Source of the DNA: Costus lasius | Lineage: Eukaryota > Streptophyta > Magnoliopsida > Zingiberales > Costaceae | Assembly (NCBI GenBank): GCA_027563935.2 | Contig: CM050449.1 | Coordinates: 87,396,371 to 87,460,370, forward strand | Reading direction: 5' to 3' | DNA: 64,000 bases | Shown here: one piece after another, positions 1 to 12,589 of the stretch | How positions within the stretch are numbered: the stretch's first letter is position 1 | Layout: each line of letters begins with the position of its first letter | Translations under genes and position numbers: made by a program | Notes under the pieces: generated by a model | What the model saw: only the letters and a program-made list of their open reading frames with translations | Told to the model about the DNA's origin: nothing | Database searches by the model: none

Positions 1-220
1 AATTAAACACTTAAAAAATAACTAAATACTATTATTAGTATTTACAAAATATTATAATACCTAAAAATATACAAATATGATTTAAGTTATTTATAAAATA
101 ATTTAAAGGACCAATATATGACAAAAACTAGTTAAGTTTATTGCACAAGCAATAATTATCTTTGATGATAATCATCAAGTCACGAGCACACTTTGCTGCA
201 ACAAGGATTTTCAACATAGT
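1..220. other. AT-rich flank of the MULE, no gene seen
   Basis: AT-rich sequence outside the left TIR. I see no coding region or recognisable repeat. Confidence 0.5.
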
Positions 221-229
221 GAAAATAGT
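221..229. repeat. MULE target site duplication, left
   Basis: GAAAATAGT immediately precedes the left TIR. The partner after the right TIR (38074-38082) is GAAAATAGC, one mismatch in nine. Confidence 0.7.
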
Positions 230-581
230 GAGAAAATGTCCTAGGCATGGCCCGTGCCTTGGAATCTTTGGCATGGTGGCTTATCCATAGTCACATGAAT
301 CGTAAAGCTGATTTTTCATGCACGCATCCCAAAGCCATGATGGAAACGTGAGAAATAGAAATAATGTCATTGTCATCGCCTTCCGTAATGCTCTATCCCA
401 TCTCGCTCCGTTGTCGTAACCCTTTAGTAAACCAAAACAGCCGTAGTTATCTCTCTCCTCTTTTCATTTGTCTCATCCCACTCAGAGTTTGTCCAGTGTC
501 TCTCTTCCAAGAAGATGAAAAACCCTAAGTCTCTCCTGCCTAGACTTCATCTGTGTACTCGTCCAGGATTGTCGTGCAACA
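230..581 (+). repeat. MULE left TIR, outer part
   Basis: Aligns in inverted orientation to the sequence ending at 38073. Shared blocks include AAGCTGATTTTTCATG near 307 and GCTCCGTTGTCGTAACCC near 405. Similarity is roughly 70-75% by eye, with indels. It is interrupted at 581/582 by the Athila-like LTR and resumes at 19666. Confidence 0.75.
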
Positions 582-3500
582 TGATGAGTTGCATTTACAC
601 CATCTTTTTGCCTGTATTTTATACTATATTTTAGGCTTAATTTATGATTTTATACTAATTTTAGGTATTTTGCTCCACTCGGTATAAAATCTTCACTTTT
701 CTTAGTTTTAATGAAAATGCAGGTAAAATAGTTCAAAAATGATGATTTCATGTGTTTTGAAGCTATATCACAATTCCCGAGGAGATTACGAGCTCACACA
801 TCAAATTTGGAGTAAAATGGACCCTAGACACAATATTCATGGTTGCACCCATGAATCTTTTGTGGGCCGTGAATATCACTCAAAACGATAGATTTTATGA
901 GTTTTGATGCCACGGGATGATTTGTGATGAAAAGAAAAGGTTGTACATCAAATTTGAGCCAAATCGGAGGTCAAACGGAGGTCAAAGGCAACTTTCACAC
1001 CCTAGGCCGTGAATATATTCATGGGCTGTGAAAACAGTACTGTACAGAAATGCACATTTACTCCCTAGGTTGTAAACAGTCTATAGCCCATGAAAACATC
1101 CGCCCTTTACGTTTTTCACTCGATTCGAACCCGAATCGAGTCGAAATTGAACCAAACATTTCAGAAACCTTCCTAGATGGATTCTAAACTGATTAAACTA
1201 TAAAAGGGAAGGATTTTTGAGGGTTTAAGGGGGCTTTTACGCATGAACACGAACAGAGGCGGTGGCTAGGGCAAAAATCACTTCCAGGGCAGAATTCCAG
1301 CGAAAGATCACGTAAAGGAGGGGTTTGATCACTTCTTCTTCATCTCTAGATCGAGGGGAAGAGTTCTAATCACTGTCCTAGTGTCTTTTTGCATTATTTT
1401 CGAGAGATTACATGTTGAATTCCTCACTAAACATGCTGTATTCATAGAACATGTTTGCTTAAACCTATTTTCTGGATTTGGGAAGTAGCCCGTTGACAAT
1501 TTATGGATTAAATGTATTGTTTTAAATTTTTATAATGATTTTTATAGAATTGATTTGATTGCAATTGTGTTATTCCGTAATTTACTCTGATCAAGTAAGT
1601 TTACATCTTAGACGTTGCGAGAAGGACCGGGAGGTGAATTGCAACGTCAGAACTATTCTATTCAAACCTACGAATCTGATCACGGGAGTAGTTTGGATTC
1701 GTCTGAAGGATTTACATGGTTTTTCATAGAACTTAATGGGTCTCATTACGTTAACTATCACGAAAGTAGGGAGTTAGCATATGAAAGTGGGGGGTGAAAC
1801 CCTAAACGCATGCACCTCTAAAATTTTGCATGGGCGGAAACTTTAGGTTTCATGTGGATCGCATGTGGCATGAATATATGATCAACTTAAAACTTGCAAA
1901 GATCAAGTTGTGATCTTACCGTTGCCATTGTTTGGACGGCGACTTGGAAGCAAGAGGGCGATGCGGCTCTCCTCCAAAGTGGACGCACACAAGATGGCGA
2001 TGGCTTCCTCCCTTGGCGTGAACCTTGTGCTAGCAAAGCTCTCCAAGATGTCCTAGTCGCATGAAGGAGATCAGATGTTTTCTTGGCTGGTCGAATACCT
2101 TCTTTCACCCTCGTGGAGACGAGACACACGAGAGAGCTTAAGGCGAGAGAGGCGTTGAGGCGTTTTCTATTCGTGGGGAAGAGTCATGGCTTCCAAAAAT
2201 AGTAAGTCATGACTTCATACGTTCACGCTTAGTGAACCAATCAAAACGCCCCCTTTAATTGAACCATGCGTTCACATAAGTGAACCGGTTCAATTGACTT
2301 TGGTTCAAAGACCAAATCAAACCAAGACATGGTCTAGATCTCATTAAACCAAAAAGGCTCAAGATCTAACCACACATCTCTTGATGCTCTTGATCTCATC
2401 GATCAAGCATCAATTCTCTCGATCGAAGCTTACCGATCTCAAGCCCTAATCAATCAAACATGATCAGACCAGATCTCACTTACAATCAGAGTTTAAACTC
2501 CTTTAAACTGAACCAAAACAATTCAGTCCACACGATCTGACATAAGTAAGCCATATCATCAAATTGTGCGACCCTAAGGGTTTCCTTTAAATGTCGGTAA
2601 CGATAACTTACGTTATCACGATCAGAGAGGGGTATCTAGCAACACATCACTGTCTCCCGATATAAAGGAAAGAGTTTTCCAAGACTACTCCCAAACCATA
2701 GCACAAGTGTGAACCCAAGTCACTTGACATATGTGTTTCCTTTGCCACTGGATGTTCTCGTTGGACAAGCGCGTCAAGCCTGTAACTCCAACATGATGAG
2801 AGTGGTTAGATCAGATGAACATAGTCATCTGGGTATGGCCATACACTTTCTCAACCATCTCATACAGGGGGCCCCTTTAGAACATCACACTCCAAACAAG
2901 GAGAAGGCAATCCTATATCTATCACTAGTGCCCTAACATGACTCATGCCCATTATCCAAGATAGTCTATAACCATTATATTTCAAATGATATTGAACTAC
3001 CTCAAGACAATGCCAATCATCATTTAGAAACACAAGTGATCTCAAGTCAGAGGAAATATGCCACTTGTTTGCATATAAGGATTATTCACATTGTGACAAG
3101 CAATTGAATATCCTAAGTAGGGTCTGTCTAGTACATCCAATGCACCTATGAGTCTACATCTTATTCCATGCTCGAAGCATCCTATAAGATTAGAACACAT
3201 ATTAGTCTCAATCATATCAAGGCTGTCTCATGTTCACCAAGATATCTCGACTAAGGACTATACTGCATGTCAGCGAAGCTGAACACCATTGAGACATTAT
3301 TCAGAAGTATACATATAGCAGCAGATAATGCAACAACCTGAATAACAACCATTGCCTTTATAAACATAGTTTATACATGATACTGATAATAACCCAAGGC
3401 CTCAAACATTAGCCTTAAGGGCATACCCCAACAGCATAGTTAGATATCGGATTACGCTTCGGGAGGGGGTAATCTGTACCTTAGGAAAAATCCCTTTGAA

Positions 3501-3776
3501 AACTATAATTTTCTGTTCAAAGATTTATTTTTATTAAATTCATATTTGTCAACGTGGTGAAACCCCGAAAACTAAATTTATCCAAATTGATTTTTACCCA
3601 AAATGTTGTGTCTATTTCTTTTTATCGTACTTAGAAGTTTTCAAAAACAAAAACCACAAATTTGATTCGTCTAGATATAGATCAACCATGTAATCGGCAC
3701 TTGACCACCTGATCCTCGTTGGGAACGATAATCTTTTTATTACTTCGATAAATCCGTACACTTGCGGATCATATCA
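582..3776 (+). repeat. Athila-like 5' LTR, split by a copia solo LTR
   Basis: Starts TGATGAGTTGC and ends ATATCA just before a tRNA-Asp-type PBS. The net length is about 1.54 kb without the nested solo LTR at 1782-3433. Its 3' portion (1413-1781 plus 3439-3776) is closely similar to 18961-19665. A 60-residue reading frame at 1615 inside it is not a gene. Confidence 0.65.
1782..3433 (-). mobile_element. Solo LTR of an Angela-like copia family
   Basis: On the + strand it starts TGAAAGTGGGG and ends ACCCCAACA, with a perfect 5-bp duplication GCATA at 1777-1781 and 3434-3438. It is the same family and orientation as the LTRs at 21667 and 28070 but clearly more diverged, especially in its first 200 bp. 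The uninterrupted version of the target is visible near 19315-19335. A solo LTR normally arises by recombination between the two LTRs of a full element. Confidence 0.9.
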
Positions 3777-3782
3777 AATTTT

Positions 3783-3800
3783 TAGCGCCGTTGCCGGAGA
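3783..3800 (+). other. Primer binding site, tRNA-Asp type
   Basis: TAGCGCCGTTGCCGGAGA differs at two positions from the tRNA-Asp complement TGGCGCCGTTGCCGGGGA used by Athila/Tat elements. It lies 6 bp after the LTR end. Confidence 0.75.
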
Positions 3801-4211
3801 TCAGGCCTGCCAATATCAATTTGATCGTGAGATTTATAGACTAGACATTTTTTTTATTTATTTTTATTTTTGTTTTGTTTTTTGCTTTTGTTTTTCTTGT
3901 TTTGTTTTTTTTTTAATATTTTTTTATAGTTATTTTACTTTATTTTCCTCTTTTTAGATTAAAACGTTATATGAACAGGAGAACTCAAAAATCACTTGAC
4001 TAGATATTTGAAGCTTTATTTTGCAATTCCTGTTTTACACTTTGTATTTTTGAATTTTATTACATAAATTGAAAATATGATGTTTAACCAATGTCAATGG
4101 TCAAATCAGAGCTATGTGCCATCAATAAAGACGAGAGAATATGACACGGATGCATTTCAATCACTTGCAACAAAGGTAAATTCTTTTACTTAATATACTA
4201 AATACTTAAGA

Positions 4212-7075
4212 ATGCAATATTCTAAGTTGAAATATGTTATTTGCGATATTTGTGGATATCATGGGTATCATTTTACTGAATGTCAATTAGGAATTCCTTC
4301 ATGCCTTAACTCTTGCCCTAGTGCCTACAATCCAAGTTGGGAGAACCATCAAAACTATCGTTATCAGAATGACCCAACATTTATTCCACAATCAGACTCT
4401 AGTCAACTTCAAGAATCCAACCTAGAAGCAATGCTTGAGAACACTCTAGCTGATATGACTAGACAAAGTGAGGAACTTCATAGTAAGATTTATGGCACTG
4501 ATAAAAAATGATATAGAGGAAGAAATCTATGATGAATCTGAGAATTTTTTAGAGCTAGAAAAATCACTGACGGATTATGATTTAACTTCTTCAAATTTTG
4601 ATGATTTTGAAAATTCTAACATTAACCCTTCCTCAACACTTTACTAGCCATCTAGTCCCGTCTCACATAACATAGTGTTTTGCAACACAATTATTTGGGA
4701 CACATTTGAAGAAAAATTTGAATTTTTGGAGTGATGACACCAAAATTTATAGTATATTTTGTGTCATTTTATTGCTCTTTTTATGTCATATTCATACTAC
4801 TTTGCTTATTTTCATGCCCTTTTTTATCAAATATTACGGAATCTACTTTTTTTCTGGTTTTTGAAGATTTTTAGGTAAAAATACACGATTTTAAGGTGTT
4901 TTCAAACAAATTCAGATACATAGAAAGAATTCTCATTATCAAGAAGAGATTACAGGATAAATTTCACGCAAATCAAAGCTACATACCAAATTACGGCAGT
5001 GCCATAACTAAAATCATGGTGTCGTATTTTGAAGCAACTTCCGACCCGAGAGATTTCCAGAAATTACGGCACTGCCATAATAAATTCCACGGTACCATAA
5101 TTCTGGTCGAATCCTGTACAGAAGAACTTAAAGAAAATACGGTAGTACCGTAACAGAAACCATGGCCGTAATTCTATTCCTAGAACACGATTTTCACGGT
5201 CAAATTGGAGTCTGATTTTTGCACGATCAATTGTGGACGATCCAGGCCCTTAAATTCAAAGCTATAAGAAGGAAAAGGAGAGCCTCCGAGGAGGAGAACA
5301 CGCCAAGGGTGAAAGCCCTAATTTTTATCCACTATTTAGAGAGAAATTGAGTTATACGCTGCCACCTTAGGTTTTGCCACCGGAAAGCGTACATTGCATC
5401 TCCGGTCGTGAAATTTGAGGGGAAATCAACAAAAGAAGGGGCGCCGCACTCTTCACGACCAAAATTACGGCTGTAATTTCCATTACAGCCGTGTTGTAAA
5501 GTTGATTTTCTCTTCTTTTCGATTTCTAATCATTCTAAACTATGATTTATTATAATTCTTCTTCCATGTTAACTTAGATATATTTTGGGACATGGGGTGT
5601 AATCCCCTTGATTTCTTACGACTAGGTAACTTTTATTTCGTCAGTATAATTTTATTATGATGATTCTACTTATGTGATGATTGTCTATAATTCTCCATGG
5701 TTTTCTTATTATCATGCATGATTTTAGAGTTTTCGCAATATGGACTGAAAGGTGATTTGCTTGAAAACTTGGACCCCTAAAATTGAACATTAGGAATTCA
5801 CCGTAAGAAATTAGGTTAGTTCTTATTTCTTGATTTTAGAAGAATAATTATCATGTTTGATAATTTGAATCTAGGAACAAGTTATTTTGTTAAATGTGAA
5901 GATCTTGTGCGAAAGTGAAGATTGGAGCGTTGGAGAACCATAAGTAGAACTTGTGTTGAGACTCGGATGCACGAAAGTGATCCTTGAGATTCCACTTGCT
6001 ATGATCAACTTAGGATTCGGATGCACGAAAGTGATCCTTGAGTTCTTTGATTGATGATTTACTTATTTTCAGCTTGGGATAATTCTTGCGCGAAAGCGAG
6101 GATCGGTCCCTGCATGATTGTCTGCACGAAACTGAAATAATCATTTTATGAAGTAAATTATATCTTTATCATATTAAAATTAGACTGACAACCTTTTATT
6201 CATATCTAGTCATTGAAATTAAGGTAGATGAAACCCTAGTCCCAGTTTCTCTTTGATTTCGTGTTCTTTCTATCATTTACTTGCATTATAATCGATTGCT
6301 TAGCTAGTAAGAATACAACTATTTTGTATTTAACACGTAGGTCTCTGTGGGATCAATATTTTGTATTACTTTGAAGTATTCGTGCACTTGCGGACTACAA
6401 CCTGGAGTCTTGTGAGAATAAAGATGAAGAATTTAAGGATCCTCAAATAAGAAGTAGTGATATAGAAGGGGGTGAATTTGATATTGTTAGGATGGAATAC
6501 CCCACTGAAGAGAAAGAAATTGAGGAAAAAGATGAGGAAGAGGATCATGAGCATATTACACCACCACTACCATGTGAACCATCAATCCCTTTCCTCCAGG
6601 AAAATTCACTAGAAATTTGCATGATAGATGATGGAGATGATTTTAAGGATAAAGATGATGGGGTAGCTGAAATATTATTTAATTCAAATCTAACCACAAG
6701 TACCCAAAAGATAATAACACATGAGATACTTGATCGCATTGACATTGAGGTAAGAGAAAAAACAAATTTGAAATTTGAAAACTTCTTGATCAATCTAAGG
6801 TATGAATTCTTTGATTTTAATTCTAATCTTCATCCAATTGCTAATATAAATTTAAAGGAAGAATGCATGATATTACTCTTGGATAAATACAGAAAAATTA
6901 TTGAGTATTCTTTGCATGACTTTAGCTTTTGTTTTTATATGCATGTACTTATCACTACGACATTGATCCATCTATTTCACTGGATATATACTTTGGTGGG
7001 CACACTCTTGAGACGAAGAAAAAGTAGAAGATTATATGTTTTCTACTATGGCACTGATTCACCAACTCCACCATG
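4212..7075 (+). pseudogene. gag-derived coding remnant of the Athila-like element, split by a solo LTR
   Basis: 4212-4511 encodes a CCHC-like knuckle (CDICGYHGYHFTEC) followed by an N/Q/S-rich linker, as in Athila-type gag. The N-terminal capsid part expected after the PBS is missing. Weak coding continues to 4726 and resumes at 6408 in the same frame once the solo LTR and one TSD copy are removed. 6492-7075 is a strongly acidic 194-residue stretch (EEKEIEEKDEEEDHE) ending in a basic tail (LLRRRKSRR). I see no protease, RT or integrase motifs. The function of the acidic part is unknown. It sits just upstream of the conserved spacer motif at 7084-7128. Confidence 0.5.
4732..6402 (+). mobile_element. 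Solo LTR of a second Athila-like family
   Basis: Starts TGATGACACC and ends near GGACTACAACC (canonical CA apparently mutated). A perfect duplication TGGAG lies at 4727-4731 and 6403-6407. Removing the LTR and one TSD joins an open reading frame across the site. The 3' part (GTGCACTTGCGGAC near 6383) is shared with the minus-strand LTRs at 44115 and 45798. It contains palindromic motifs of the type TTACGGCAGTGCCATAA near 4992-5160. Confidence 0.85.
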
Positions 7076-7083
7076 ACATGAAG

Positions 7084-7886
7084 CTATGGTCAAGCTAATG
7101 ACCTTAAACAAGCGCTTTTTGGGAGGCAACCCAAATTTTTGACTTTTAATATTCCTACTTTTAGTTTTTGATTTTCTTTAAATTTTTAGGAATTTTTGCA
7201 GCATGTATTGATGAATTTTTATTGATAGAAAATCTTTCAATAAGTTGTTTTATATGCAGGAATTTTTAGAAAACTTTTACTTGAAGAATACGTGTCAAAC
7301 GAGATATTCACAGGCGCAGCCGTGAATCACTCATGGACCATGATTTTAGCGGCATCTTCTTTGTGAGTATAGTAAAATATGATTTTGATAGTAAAACATG
7401 ACGGTATTTGATGTTTGAAACTTATTTACCATGATAAATGTGATTATCTTTGACGTGATATAGTTTCTAAATTTTTCTAAGTCATGTTTTCATCTTTTGA
7501 TATAACTGCACAAGATTTCGCTCATATTTTAAAGGGAATTCTTGCAAAATTTTTCTAAAATCTATCATAACTTGGTTTAATGCTTATGTATATGCAACAA
7601 TTTAAGTCTAGGGTATCCCTATATATTTAGTTTTTCTTCAAAGCTTTATAGGTATGTATTTTGAATATATTTACTTTTTCTTCAAAGCTTTATAGGTATG
7701 TATTTTTATACTTGAAGTTTAATTTATCTATCTTTGCTTGATGGAAGATTTTTATGAATAGGAAATTTGGTGATATATCTTTAATTTGAGATTTGTTGCA
7801 ACTCCTCTGGTTGAGTAATCTGAAGTCATGAGTTATATTATACCACAAGATAGTATACTTTAAATCTGTTGCGATCAAGTATCGAT
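7084..7886 (+). other. Conserved post-coding motif and 3' noncoding region of the Athila-like element
   Basis: 7084-7128 (TGGTCAAGCTAATGACC, then GCGCTTTTTGGGAGGCAACC) recurs at 50643-50690 on the minus strand. This GCGCTT...GGGAGGCAACCC block is common downstream of the main coding region in plant Athila/Tat-type elements. The rest to 7886 is AT-rich noncoding sequence with no gene seen. Confidence 0.6.
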
Positions 7887-9679
7887 TATTGGTGTATATG
7901 CCCTAGGACCTAGTTTTGGTCCATCATTGTACTACTTGACGTTTGATATTTTATATATCATTCTGACATTGTCATTATCTATATTTTCTTACATCTACGA
8001 TTATGTACTTATATGATAATGTCCCTGGAGACAGATTGGATCTGTGCTCGAATGATCGTCCCCAGTCGATGTACCAGAATGGATATGGGACAACTCTGGT
8101 ACTTGTGAGACTGGTATATGGGCTGGTTAGGCACGAGGTGCTAACGCAGACATATGGGTTTATCAGTAGTGGATATACTGGACCGACCCGCTGTGAGGCA
8201 ATGACTTGGTGTCACGAGTTATCCTCACAAGTGATAGGAGATGCATTGATCCCTTGACTTGAGTTCATTGGCCATTCTATATGGTTAGGGACCTACTTTG
8301 ATACAACCTAACACCTCGCCGTAGTTGGGGGGTAATAACGGTTGTCATTGAGCATGTCACGACCCATAGGAGAAGGTCAATAGACAGACATAGGATTTGC
8401 CCCATCCTAAGGGAAGCATGATATCCATGGAGCTCCTCTATGGTTCGATGACTGAAAGTGTATGGCCATACCCAGGTGAGACCTGATTTGGTTATAACCA
8501 TGAGATTGGATGAAAACAAGTGGTGACGCACTTGTCCGATTGGATATCAGTTCGGCAAAGAGATTGTAATGCATCTGTACCTGATTGCAATGATGGGGAT
8601 GTCGATGTCGATATCCATTCCAATGACATGGGTAGCAGCAATGCACTGCTCGGTGCCACTCACTACTTGTGGTGACCTTTGGTCAGCACTACCAACGTCA
8701 GAGGAACTTACAAGGTCACACATCTTGATACTTGAGTTCTCGTATTGATCGGGAAGCCTTATGATCGAGTTATTGGATAACTTAGATCTATTTGGGAGAA
8801 TTCATCAGCGCCGATGGGCCTGATAAGATGGAAGAATGTTATTGGAGCCAGACTTCATTTATGGTAGGTTGACTCAAATTTGATCATGGTTAGGTCACAT
8901 TTGGATTTGGGTTGTATTGGATTGGATCCAATGGCTTAATCAACTCATTCAATGAAGTATGGGCTTGCTCATCGACCAATGAGGCCCAATAACAACCCCA
9001 TTGGCGCCTAAGGGGTATAATGGGGACAGAACCAACCCCATTGGCGCCTAAGGGGTATAATGGGGTGAAGTGGGCGAATTTGCTTCATTATGGAAGCAAA
9101 TTGCACCTAGCCCTAACCCTGGCCACCCCTTGCTCTATATAAGAGGCCCTAGGTGCCCCCTCTCAGGTATTCTATTCCTTGGAGGCATGAACAGTGAAAG
9201 AGGCGAGAGCAAAGGGTGAAGGGCGAGAGCAAGGGTTCGATTGGCGCAACCCTTCTTCTTCCATCAAGCCGCAAGTGTTCTTCTTCCTCTCCTCTTGGCG
9301 CAAGAGGGACTTCACCTTGGCGGCTTCTCCTTCTCCTCATCTTCTTCTTTGGCTCTTCATCCTTGGAGGTGGCGCAAGTCTTGAAGAAGGTGACAAAGGC
9401 TTGGATCTTCTTCCCGAGGCTAGCACTGGGAGTGGAAGAAGAGGACTCGTGGCATCCGTGTGTGTGAGACTGCAAAGGGCGCACGCTTGGGCGCCTATCA
9501 CGACATCGGCATCGTCTTGCTTTGAGGCATCTTCTATCTCATCGTGTTGACTCCCTCGCTTGCGATCTTCACTGGGTTTTTGGGATTAGCCTGTTTCGGG
9601 GATATTAGTTCTGCTGCGCAATGTATTTGTGTAACTTCTATCTCTGATAATTGTAAAATATCCCCGGGGTTTCCCAACA
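7887..9679 (+). repeat. Copia 5' LTR
   Basis: Begins TATTGGTGTATATGCCC (canonical TG mutated to TA) and ends GGGGTTTCCCAACA beside the PBS. It is the same family as the minus-strand LTR at 58904-60573, whose start is TGTTAGTGTGTATGCCC. It contains a ~40-bp direct duplication at about 8990-9067 (CCCATTGGCGCCTAAGGGG twice). Reading frames at 9149-9550 are LTR shadows. Confidence 0.8.
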
Positions 9680-9680
9680 G

Positions 9681-9691
9681 TGGTATCAGAG
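9681..9691 (+). other. Primer binding site, initiator tRNA-Met
   Basis: TGGTATCAGAG, the standard copia PBS, starts 1 bp after the LTR end. Confidence 0.9.
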
Positions 9692-11301
9692 GGACTTGCA
9701 AGACTCGAACGATGTAATTTCATGCTTTTCCATGCTCACATGCCATATCTCAATTTTTGCAAATTGCATGATCAAATGGCAAACGATTTTTCAAATACGA
9801 AAAATTAGGGTTTCTTGTTTCTATCATCTTTTCAATCTCTTTTGGATTTTTGGGTTATTTTTCTTGCATGATTTAAGGATCAAAGGCGCACGTGGTTTTG
9901 TCAAGTAGGACGGGCATTGTGTCTTCGGACTGGCCGGATCTCTTGATCTGACAAAATTGCCAGCCGAAAGGATCTTTGAAATCATCATGAAAGTTTAATC
10001 GCAAATAACCAAAATATTTGTGATAAGAAGATGAGGAAAAGAGACTGGTTTTATGAAAATGTAAAATTTCAGATTTTATGTTTTTCATGAGCATGTAGAA
10101 TTGCATGTGTAGATACCTTACTTGTGCATAATGTTGTGATCATGAGTCAAGCCCCTTTTGCATTCCTGTGATGTATCCTTGTGAGGCCTGCGTGCCACTT
10201 TTCCTTTTGCTTTTAACTAAGAAGAAGATTAGGGTGGCGCATGTACTTGGAGCTAGGCGCATGCATGAAGCACCTTGCATGGTGGCGCAACAAGCTTCAA
10301 AGATGGCACATCCTTGCATGGGGGCGCAAGATAGGGCTTGGCCGAGCCTTGTGCTTGTGTGCTATCCCTCTTGCGACTTGCTAGATGGCGCACCTTCCTT
10401 GGAGGAAGACCATGGCATTGGACGAACCTTGGGGTGTACCCCTAGCGTTTGAGAGCTAAATCATGAGAGAAGGACCTTGGAGCCAACCTTGAAGATAGAG
10501 TTAGAGGTCGGCTAGGTTAGGTCTTGTCTTTGGGACATGAATCCTAGGTCAAGAGTTGAACCTCCTTTTGGCATGGGTTGGTTCAGTGTCTTGAATAGGC
10601 TATGATCACATCATTCATTTATTGCTTTCGATATCTGCTAAAGCATGCCTATTTTATTGTTATGTTATCACTATAGGATTGCATGCCTATAATGTTAGAC
10701 ATAAGATAAAACTGATGAGACTTCAAAAACCCTCATAAATAAATATCAAGTCTAGTAGCCTTCTAACGTGTAGCCCTCACTAAGCTATTGATCAGTGGTG
10801 TTGTGAACTGTTTCCCACTCTCGTGGGACACACCCACTTATCTTTAGAAAGTGCGTGGTGGCAATGGTTTCCCCAGTCCATTTTAATCGGGCGCGCCTTC
10901 ACAAGGAAACTCGTTGGCCCTGGGCATAACGGTTAGGAATGGACTTGACTAGATTTTCACATGTGCTGGGCAAATGGTGGAGCTCTAGAGGCATTGTTGA
11001 GAGGGTAGGGTTTCATGCTGTATCCAGCCCTCGCTGGACATCAAATGCCTAGACTGTCTCAATAAGGGGAATTGCTTGGAGCAATCGGCCGGCGTGGCCA
11101 CCTTAGGAAGCATGAGTTACTTTGTGCATCTCATCCCACCCTCATGGAACGCGAAGCCTCATGTGGAAAAGGGATCCCATCTCACTATGAAGTCTAAAAC
11201 TTCCCGATTGACTTTGTGGGTTGTCAATTCGATTAAAATAGTGAGAGCCATAATCATTTAAAACAAGTCTAGTTTAAATGATTTGAAGTAGTACTAATCT
11301 G
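9692..11301 (+). other. Untranslated leader of the copia element
   Basis: About 1.6 kb between PBS and gag. No conserved protein is recognised. A comparable long leader occurs in the minus-strand relative at 26350-28055. Confidence 0.6.
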
Positions 11302-12585
11302 TTGTTTCTTGACTATTGTAAAACAATGGCAACGAACAATAGCGGTTGGTCACTGCGATCTATCCTTGAGAAGGACAAGTTGGTTGGATCCAACTTGATG
11401 GATTGGTATATGAACTTGAGGATAGCCCTCAAGCTCGAGAAGAAGTTGTATGTCCTAGAGCAGGCTCTTCCGGCGCCTCCTCTGCCTAATGCCCGAGCGG
11501 CAGATAGGGATGCTTTTAGAAAGCATCAGGATGACTCTATGGAGGTATCATATCTCATGCTGGCCACTATGGCACCTGAACTTCAGATGCAATATGAGGA
11601 GCAGAACGCTTTTCAGATGATCATTCATTTGAAACAGATGTTCAAGGCTCAGGCTAGAACTGAGAGATTTGACACCGCCAAAGTAGTCTTTCGGTGTAAG
11701 TTATCTGAGGGTGCACCAGTGAGACCCCATGTTCTCAAGCAGATTGGGAACTTGGATCATCTCAGGAGGCTGGGACACACCATAGATAACGAGCTGGTTG
11801 TGGATCTTATTATGCATTCCCTGCCCCCTAGCTTCAGTCCGTTTATCATAAATTTCAACATGAACCGGATTGAGTGCACATGGGAGGAACTGATGAATAT
11901 GCTCCAGACAACCGAGCGTGAGATGGTAAAGACCAAACCTAATTCTATTCTTTTGGTCCCTACGGCCAAGAAGATGAAGAAAAAGGGTAAGGCACATGCC
12001 AAGGGCGATGCCAAGGGTCCTACCAAGGCACTAAAGAAAAAGGCAAAGAAGTCAAAGGACCAGAAGTGCTTCCACTGTGGCGAGCAGGGTCACTGGAGGA
12101 AGGACTGCAAGCAACTTCAGAATGAGGAGAAGAAAGGCTTGGCCTTAGCTTCTAGCTCAGGCATTTATGTTACAGAAGTCAACCTTTCTACTTCTATGTC
12201 ATGGGTATTGGATACCGCATGTGGAGCTCATATTTGTACAAATATGCAGGGGCTCAAGAAAAGTAGATCGGTACGGGCTGGAAAGATTGACCTACGAGTT
12301 AGAAACGGGGCATAGGTTGCTGCTGTTACTGTAGGAGTTTTGACTCTCTCCCTGCCATCTGGACTTCAGTTAGAGTTAGATAATTGCTATTATGTACCTT
12401 CACTTACTAAGAACATTGTATCCATTCCTTGCTTGGCAAAGAAGGGATTTAAGTTTGAAATAAATAAGAACTCTTGTTCTTTTTCATTTGCAAATATGTT
12501 CTATGGGAAGGGTACTTTGTGCAATGGTCTATATGTGTTAGACATGGATAACTCTATAATAAAAGGACCAAACAGAGTGGTTTAG
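11302..12585 (+). pseudogene. gag: Copia gag and protease, one internal stop
   Basis: The likely start is the ATG at 11326 (MATNNSGWSLRSILEKDKL), typical of Angela/Tork gag; an upstream in-frame ATG is at 11302. The UBN2-type capsid region covers the first ~200 residues, followed by a lysine-rich segment and a CCHC knuckle (CFHCGEQGHWRKDC) near 12068. The aspartic protease begins with VLDTACGAHICTN near 12210. An in-frame TAG at 12313-12315 interrupts the protease, and the same frame continues to a second stop at 12583. Virus-like particle formation and polyprotein cleavage are the family roles. This copy is not functional as it stands. Confidence 0.9.
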
Positions 12586-12589
12586 TTGG

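Noticed and set aside
9149..9550. Overlapping frames of 83-118 residues on both strands
   Set aside because: They lie wholly in the copia LTR, on both strands and in several frames, with low-complexity S/E/K content.
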